A stretch of 64,000 nt of DNA. Source: Sphagnum compactum (lineage: Eukaryota; Bryophyta; Sphagnopsida; Sphagnales). This document shows, in pieces, positions 60,347 to 64,000 of this stretch. The position numbers and the translations under genes are program-made. Below the pieces are notes generated by a model. The model saw only the letters and a list, made by a program, of their open reading frames with translations, had not been told where the DNA came from and ran no database searches. The first letter of the stretch is position 1. The number at the start of each line of letters is the position of its first letter. Location: contig OZ234503.1 of NCBI GenBank assembly GCA_965153455.1, forward strand, positions 12,095,118 through 12,159,117, in the 5' to 3' direction.

Positions 60347-61480
60347 ACGCGTGAGTCTATCATACTGGCAGGAACTCATTAACAACTAATTTTGTGTCAG
60401 CTTATTTACTGTAATGTTTAGGCCGTAATGTACATGATCACTGGTTCAGTATTGTTTTGTAAATTTCCTGATTGAGCCACATTGGCGAACATCCCTAGGC
60501 AGATTTCGACTCTAAGTGGTGACAAGAATCCAAAGAATACCTTAATATTGTAGCCGGTACATTGAATGTGGCGATACCCTACCCCCAAAAAAAAAATGAT
60601 GCCACGTGGCGCTCTGAAAATTTGATTGCGTTTTGAGCCCTCAGGCCTACCTCCACTAACCAAAATCCTGTGATCGAGTTCACACCATCATATCCAACCA
60701 AAACTTGTCAACCCACATCCAATATCCCCAACTAAGTACATTAATGTTCATTTTGTTCTGGCATAATGAATTTGTTGTTGCAAGTTTTGATGGTCTTCCC
60801 AACAATATGCAATTGCCATTTAAACAAGCACCATCCTCAAAGATAAAATTATGAATATATGCACGTGTTTCATTCTTCTAAAAATATATTCACACATTCA
60901 GTGGATTACATCTGGGCAGGAAACATTAGCATCCAAATGAAAACACCAAACTGATGAAGATATTTGACTACACATTATTTTTTAGAACATTTAAAGTTAA
61001 CCAAACCTTGGTAGAGTAGGTAAAACATCTTGAAGCTCCAAATTAGTGACATTTTGTGAAATTTCTTGAGTTTGAATCTTGTGAAGTACGAGATCTTCTT
61101 AATTTGGACATGAGACCCATCCTCGTGCCTATGAATTATAACTGTTCAAATGAAAAAAACTTGTGTTTATCAAGTACCAACATCATTTTTTGATTTCAAG
61201 GGAAAGACTCATTTTGTCATCTATGTTTTCACAACTTTCCTTGAAATCCTAATACTGATGTGGTTGTTTTGTAGAAAACAATTGACCCTCCTTCACAATG
61301 AGAATGATCCAAGAGTGTCAAACGTCTCCTGTATTGATTAAGATATTCAACTCTACCAAAATAGTTGGAGGAATTTGTAAGAGACACAAATTAAACCCCT
61401 TTAAAGACAATTTCTTACTGGAATTAACATCCAACAACCATAGACCTACAACAATTGCACTTGTGGGAAACTAGAACATA
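60347..61480. other. Gene-free spacer, possible decayed downstream part of the monooxygenase
   Basis: AT-rich. On the minus strand a short open stretch around 61,020-61,100 (ending ELQDVLPTLPR) could be a further exon of the FAD monooxygenase, but I could not align it with confidence. Nothing else recognised. Confidence 0.3.
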
Positions 61481-61481
61481 C

Positions 61482-61874
61482 CCTGGAACATTGAGATAAT
61501 GCTTCTGAATTGGTCGGGCCAAGTCAAAAAGTTCAAGGATGCGCATTCCATTGTTCCAAAGAGTTATGCTAGTACCTTGGGGTCGCAACTTGTCTGATTG
61601 TTCAAGGACAATCCTTCAACCCAATTCTGCTCTGAAAATAACAAAACAAGCCCATGATCACATCAAATGCAATCAAAAGTAGTTTCATCTTTTTTGGTCA
61701 AATTCTCATGAAATCATAATTATAATTTGGAAACTAAGGTGTGATAATGTACTTATGGAGAGCAGCAGCAAAACAAAGGCCCCCAAAGCCGCCACCTACT
61801 ATCACTATTCCTTCTTCATGGTGCATTTTGTTTCCTTCCGTTTCAGCAATGTGTCCATTCTCACTAAGCGCCAT
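61482..61874 (-). pseudogene. FAD-dependent monooxygenase, 5' exons, frameshifted
   Basis: Exon 1 is 61753-61874, starting at ATG 61,874 with an in-frame stop just upstream. It ends in HEEGIVIVGGGFGGLCFAAA, an FAD-binding Rossmann fold with GxGxxG, at residues ~22-40. Exon 2 (61482-61629) reads RIGLK, then after a frame break IVLEQSDKLRPQGTSITLW and NNGMRILELFDLARP. This matches the plant MO1/CTF2 branch of FAD hydroxylases, where the Glu of VLEQS binds the FAD ribose. The break lies in TTGAAGGATTGTC near 61,608: one base too many or two too few. No later exons were recognised. It is probably a decayed or truncated copy. Such enzymes use NAD(P)H and O2; the substrate cannot be told. Confidence 0.6.
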
Positions 61875-62082
61875 CAACGAAGTTCAAGGGAAGCAAGTAG
61901 GCTTGTTTGGTCCATTAGAATCCGAGGAAAGAAGTTCAAGTTTTTTACTTTCACTTGCATTCAAATCTCACACTCTTGCTTACAACTAGGGAGAATTTTT
62001 GTATAATAAAGAAATGCATAACTTAGAGTGGAAATCCAAGATATGAGAGAGTTTTGCTCACCTTATGATTGTGAATGCGATA

Positions 62083-62141
62083 CCCATTGATGGTACCGCG
62101 AGTGTAGTTGTACCTTATTTTGCGTCTCCAAACTTGTAGCT
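62083..62141 (-). other. Possible short exon on the minus strand
   Basis: A 58 bp stretch bounded by an acceptor (TTTGTAG|CTACAAG) and a donor (CATAAG|GTGAGC) on the minus strand. It is open as LQVWRRKIRYNYTRGTINGY plus RIHNHK. No homology named and no in-frame partner found. It may be a leader exon of the monooxygenase or chance. Confidence 0.2.
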
Positions 62142-62529
62142 ACAAAGAGAAACACAATCAAAGTTTCAACATAGATTTTGACAACAACTTGAATAATGCC
62201 CGACTCTGTTACATTCATGCGACCACAAATTCACCAAATATTTTGAAGCAAATGCCATACCTTTCAAGAGTTGGAGCAAATTGAGGCAGAAGATGGAAAC
62301 TAAGTGTTCATTGATTCAGCTTTTAATTGGAAGGCGAAAGATATATTGGCTTAGGCAAGAAGAGCTATGCGAGTTGAGCTTTCTTGCAGTGTTGCAAAAG
62401 TCGTTGCATGTGCGTTAGTGATTTTGTGTGGGATCCCGGGAAGAATTGAAGCGCATAATTTGTCGATTGTGTGGAAGGAAGCTTTCGATTCAATTTCTGT
62501 GATCATATGGAGCTTGATTCATTCTGTGG

Positions 62530-62570
62530 AGCCCGGGGTTTAGGGTTCAAACCCTAAACCCTAAATCATG
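62530..62570. promoter_or_regulatory. Inverted telo-box upstream of the PDF-PPR gene
   Basis: GGGTTTAGGGTT is followed directly by CAAACCCTAAACCCTAA, giving an inverted pair of the telo-box AAACCCTAA about 360 bp before the proposed start at 62,925. In plants telo-boxes are promoter elements of genes for growth and organelle or ribosome biogenesis. Use here is inferred from position. Confidence 0.45.
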
Positions 62571-62924
62571 TTGTTGGAGCTTGATTGTGGAAGGCTTGGT
62601 GGTGTTTCCCGTAGCGCTCTGTTCAAATTCGTCATTTTAAAACGTGTGATCAGTTCACTGCACTTGCGAAGATCACGTCGTTCCGACAGAATTTCATTCC
62701 GGCATGTTGTTGTTGTTGTTTTTCTTTTTCTTTTTTTCCCGGAGAAGAAGTTTTGATCCTCATGTCATATCCACTCCTGAAGGAACAATGCAGAGAAAGA
62801 GCCAATCGGTGTTTCCTCGAGAACCTGTATGACTGCATGCATTTTGAAAGCTTCATGAGAGAGAGGAGTAAAGAACGCAGTGCAAGGAGGCGTCGGCGTC
62901 GTCGGCCATTGTAGGGAACAAACG

Positions 62925-64000
62925 ATGCGCGGAGGTTCGGCGGCATGGATCCTCCTCCGTCGTGACACTACGCCGTTTGTGCACCGCAGTCAACATCTTC
63001 TTCTGCAGCCTGCTGTTGCTGCAGGACCTGCTTCCATGCCTCAATGTATTGAAACAAAGGCAGTGATGAAAGACCACGGCGGTGGTGAGTTATGTTCGTC
63101 TTCTTTATCTCTTGTACTGCCGTGTTACGCGACAATTTTTTTGTTTGCCGATGCATTACTTGTGCCATCCCCGCATGCCCCTAGGGTTTCGTCTGTGTGA
63201 TTGACCGAGGATCGGTTTTTGTGTATAATTGTTGCTTGGCAATAGTTGTCGATCTTCTCGTGAAGCAGGTTGTTCCCCTGCCTGGGAGATTTTTTTTTTA
63301 AAACATTTCTCTCACCCCTTGCAATGGATATAGCAATTTTGTATGGCCTGTGTGCAGAGCTGTGCCATGACATTAGGAAAAGAAGTGACCTTGGAGATTG
63401 TAGATTTCTAACCAGGTCAAGTGGCTCCTGACAGATCAGAAGAGGATTGTAAAGAAATGGTGGTGCAAGTTATTCTCAGATCCATCACAATGGTGGGATC
63501 ACAGGGCAGAAAAGGTAAATGTTCCCATTCATGTTCAGAATCTCTCATTGATGCAGGAGGCTGGTACTCGTTTTTTTGTTTGGGTCTGAGTAGCCTGGGC
63601 TCTGAGACAGCTGATGAGCTGGAGTTTGTTCTCTGGTTGTAGGGGAATGCAAGGTATCCCGATTTCAAACATAAGAAGACATGGGTGGGACTGTGGCTCA
63701 GTGACAATTTGAACCCTCCATGTAGAAGCAGAGCTAGCTGCAATGGCACCAGGGACTGTGCAATTGAGCATTTTTTCATGGAATAGTAGGCTTGCAAGAT
63801 ATGTGAAGGCTGGACAGTATGAGAACACAATGAGGCTTTTTCAACAAATGAAACAAGAAGGGATGAGCCCTGACAAGTTCACTTTTGTTCGAGTGCTCAA
63901 TGCATGTGCTAATTTACCAGCACTTGAAGAGGGCAGATCCATCCACATGCAGATCATACAGAGTGGCTGTGACTCGGATATCTATGTGTGTAACAGCCTT
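62925..64000 (+). CDS. PDF-motif/PPR protein, 5' part, with two frame breaks
   Basis: Exon 1 is 62925-63084 (MRGGSAAWILLRRD..., Arg-rich and lacking acidic residues early, like an organelle transit peptide). Exon 2 (63358-63514) starts ELCHDIRKRSDLGDCRFLTR and then, one base out of frame, VKWLLTDQ...WWCKLFSDPSQWWDHRAEK. Exon 3 starts at 63643 with GNARYPDFKHKKT...LWLSDNLNPP, then, two bases out of frame, VEAELAAMAPGTVQ. Next come PPR repeats: FSWNSRLARYVKAGQYEN, MSPDKFTFVRVLNACANL, GRSIHMQIIQSG. WWD...PDFKHK...LWL is the PDF motif of plant organellar ssDNA-binding (OSB) proteins; PPRs bind organellar RNA. The losses (1 + 2) restore frame overall, but a TGA at 63,429 falls between them. An alternative is a shorter PPR protein starting at ATG 63,743. 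The gene continues past the window. Confidence 0.6.

Noticed and set aside
1-64000. tRNA and rRNA genes
   Set aside because: I looked for cloverleaf-like A and B boxes and rRNA cores and found none I could support. The GGTTCATCC in family M elements lacks a matching A box at proper spacing.

Overview
The window looks like nuclear DNA of a land plant, most likely a seed-free one (fern, lycophyte or moss). This rests on interrupted genes with GT-AG introns, a plant Rab3GAP-type gene, an organellar PPR gene with a PDF motif, a plant receptor-kinase-type kinase fused to TPRs, and CACTA, hAT and Harbinger-like remnants in AT-rich repeats. The lineage is an inference from protein flavour; nothing in the sequence fixes the species.

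Layout. 1-2.3 kb: simple and tandem repeats, then a GC-rich leader. 2.34-10.0 kb (+): one complete 16-exon gene for a Rab3GAP catalytic-subunit homologue, whose exons join in frame to 775 codons. 10-20 kb: gene-poor DNA with a hairpin-bearing dispersed repeat, a ~115 bp tandem repeat, a degenerate telomere-like tract and a short-period AT repeat. 20.1-22.2 kb (+): a decayed hAT-like transposase. 22.2-30.4 kb: palindromes, a 25 bp minisatellite, a duplicated Harbinger-like fragment, and a pyrimidine-rich minisatellite interrupted by one of two elements with related inverted termini. 30.5-32.5 kb (-): a decayed CACTA (TNP2-like) transposase, abutting a CACTA-type terminus and a 1.7 kb extremely AT-rich island.

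35.8-40.6 kb (-): the most striking locus, a TPR-kinase gene with about 26 nearly identical 34-residue TPRs followed by a non-RD kinase domain. The array is open for 2.6 kb. The gene as written is nevertheless broken by a 10 bp deletion, by a stop in the kinase activation segment, and by heavily decayed upstream repeats.

42-60 kb: no gene recognised. The region is a mosaic of diverged duplicated segments sharing recurrent motifs (including the palindrome GCCAAATTTGGC), invaded by a ~310 bp element with inverted ends, a TG...CA element resembling a solo LTR, and a foldback element with ~240 bp arms. 61.5-61.9 kb (-): the first exons of an FAD-dependent monooxygenase, frameshifted. 62.9-64.0 kb (+): the 5' part of a gene joining an OSB-type PDF motif to PPR repeats. 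It has two apparent frame breaks that cancel each other and runs off the window.

The genes do not form a pathway. Rab3GAP belongs to membrane trafficking, the TPR-kinase to signalling, and the PDF-PPR protein to organelle nucleic-acid metabolism.
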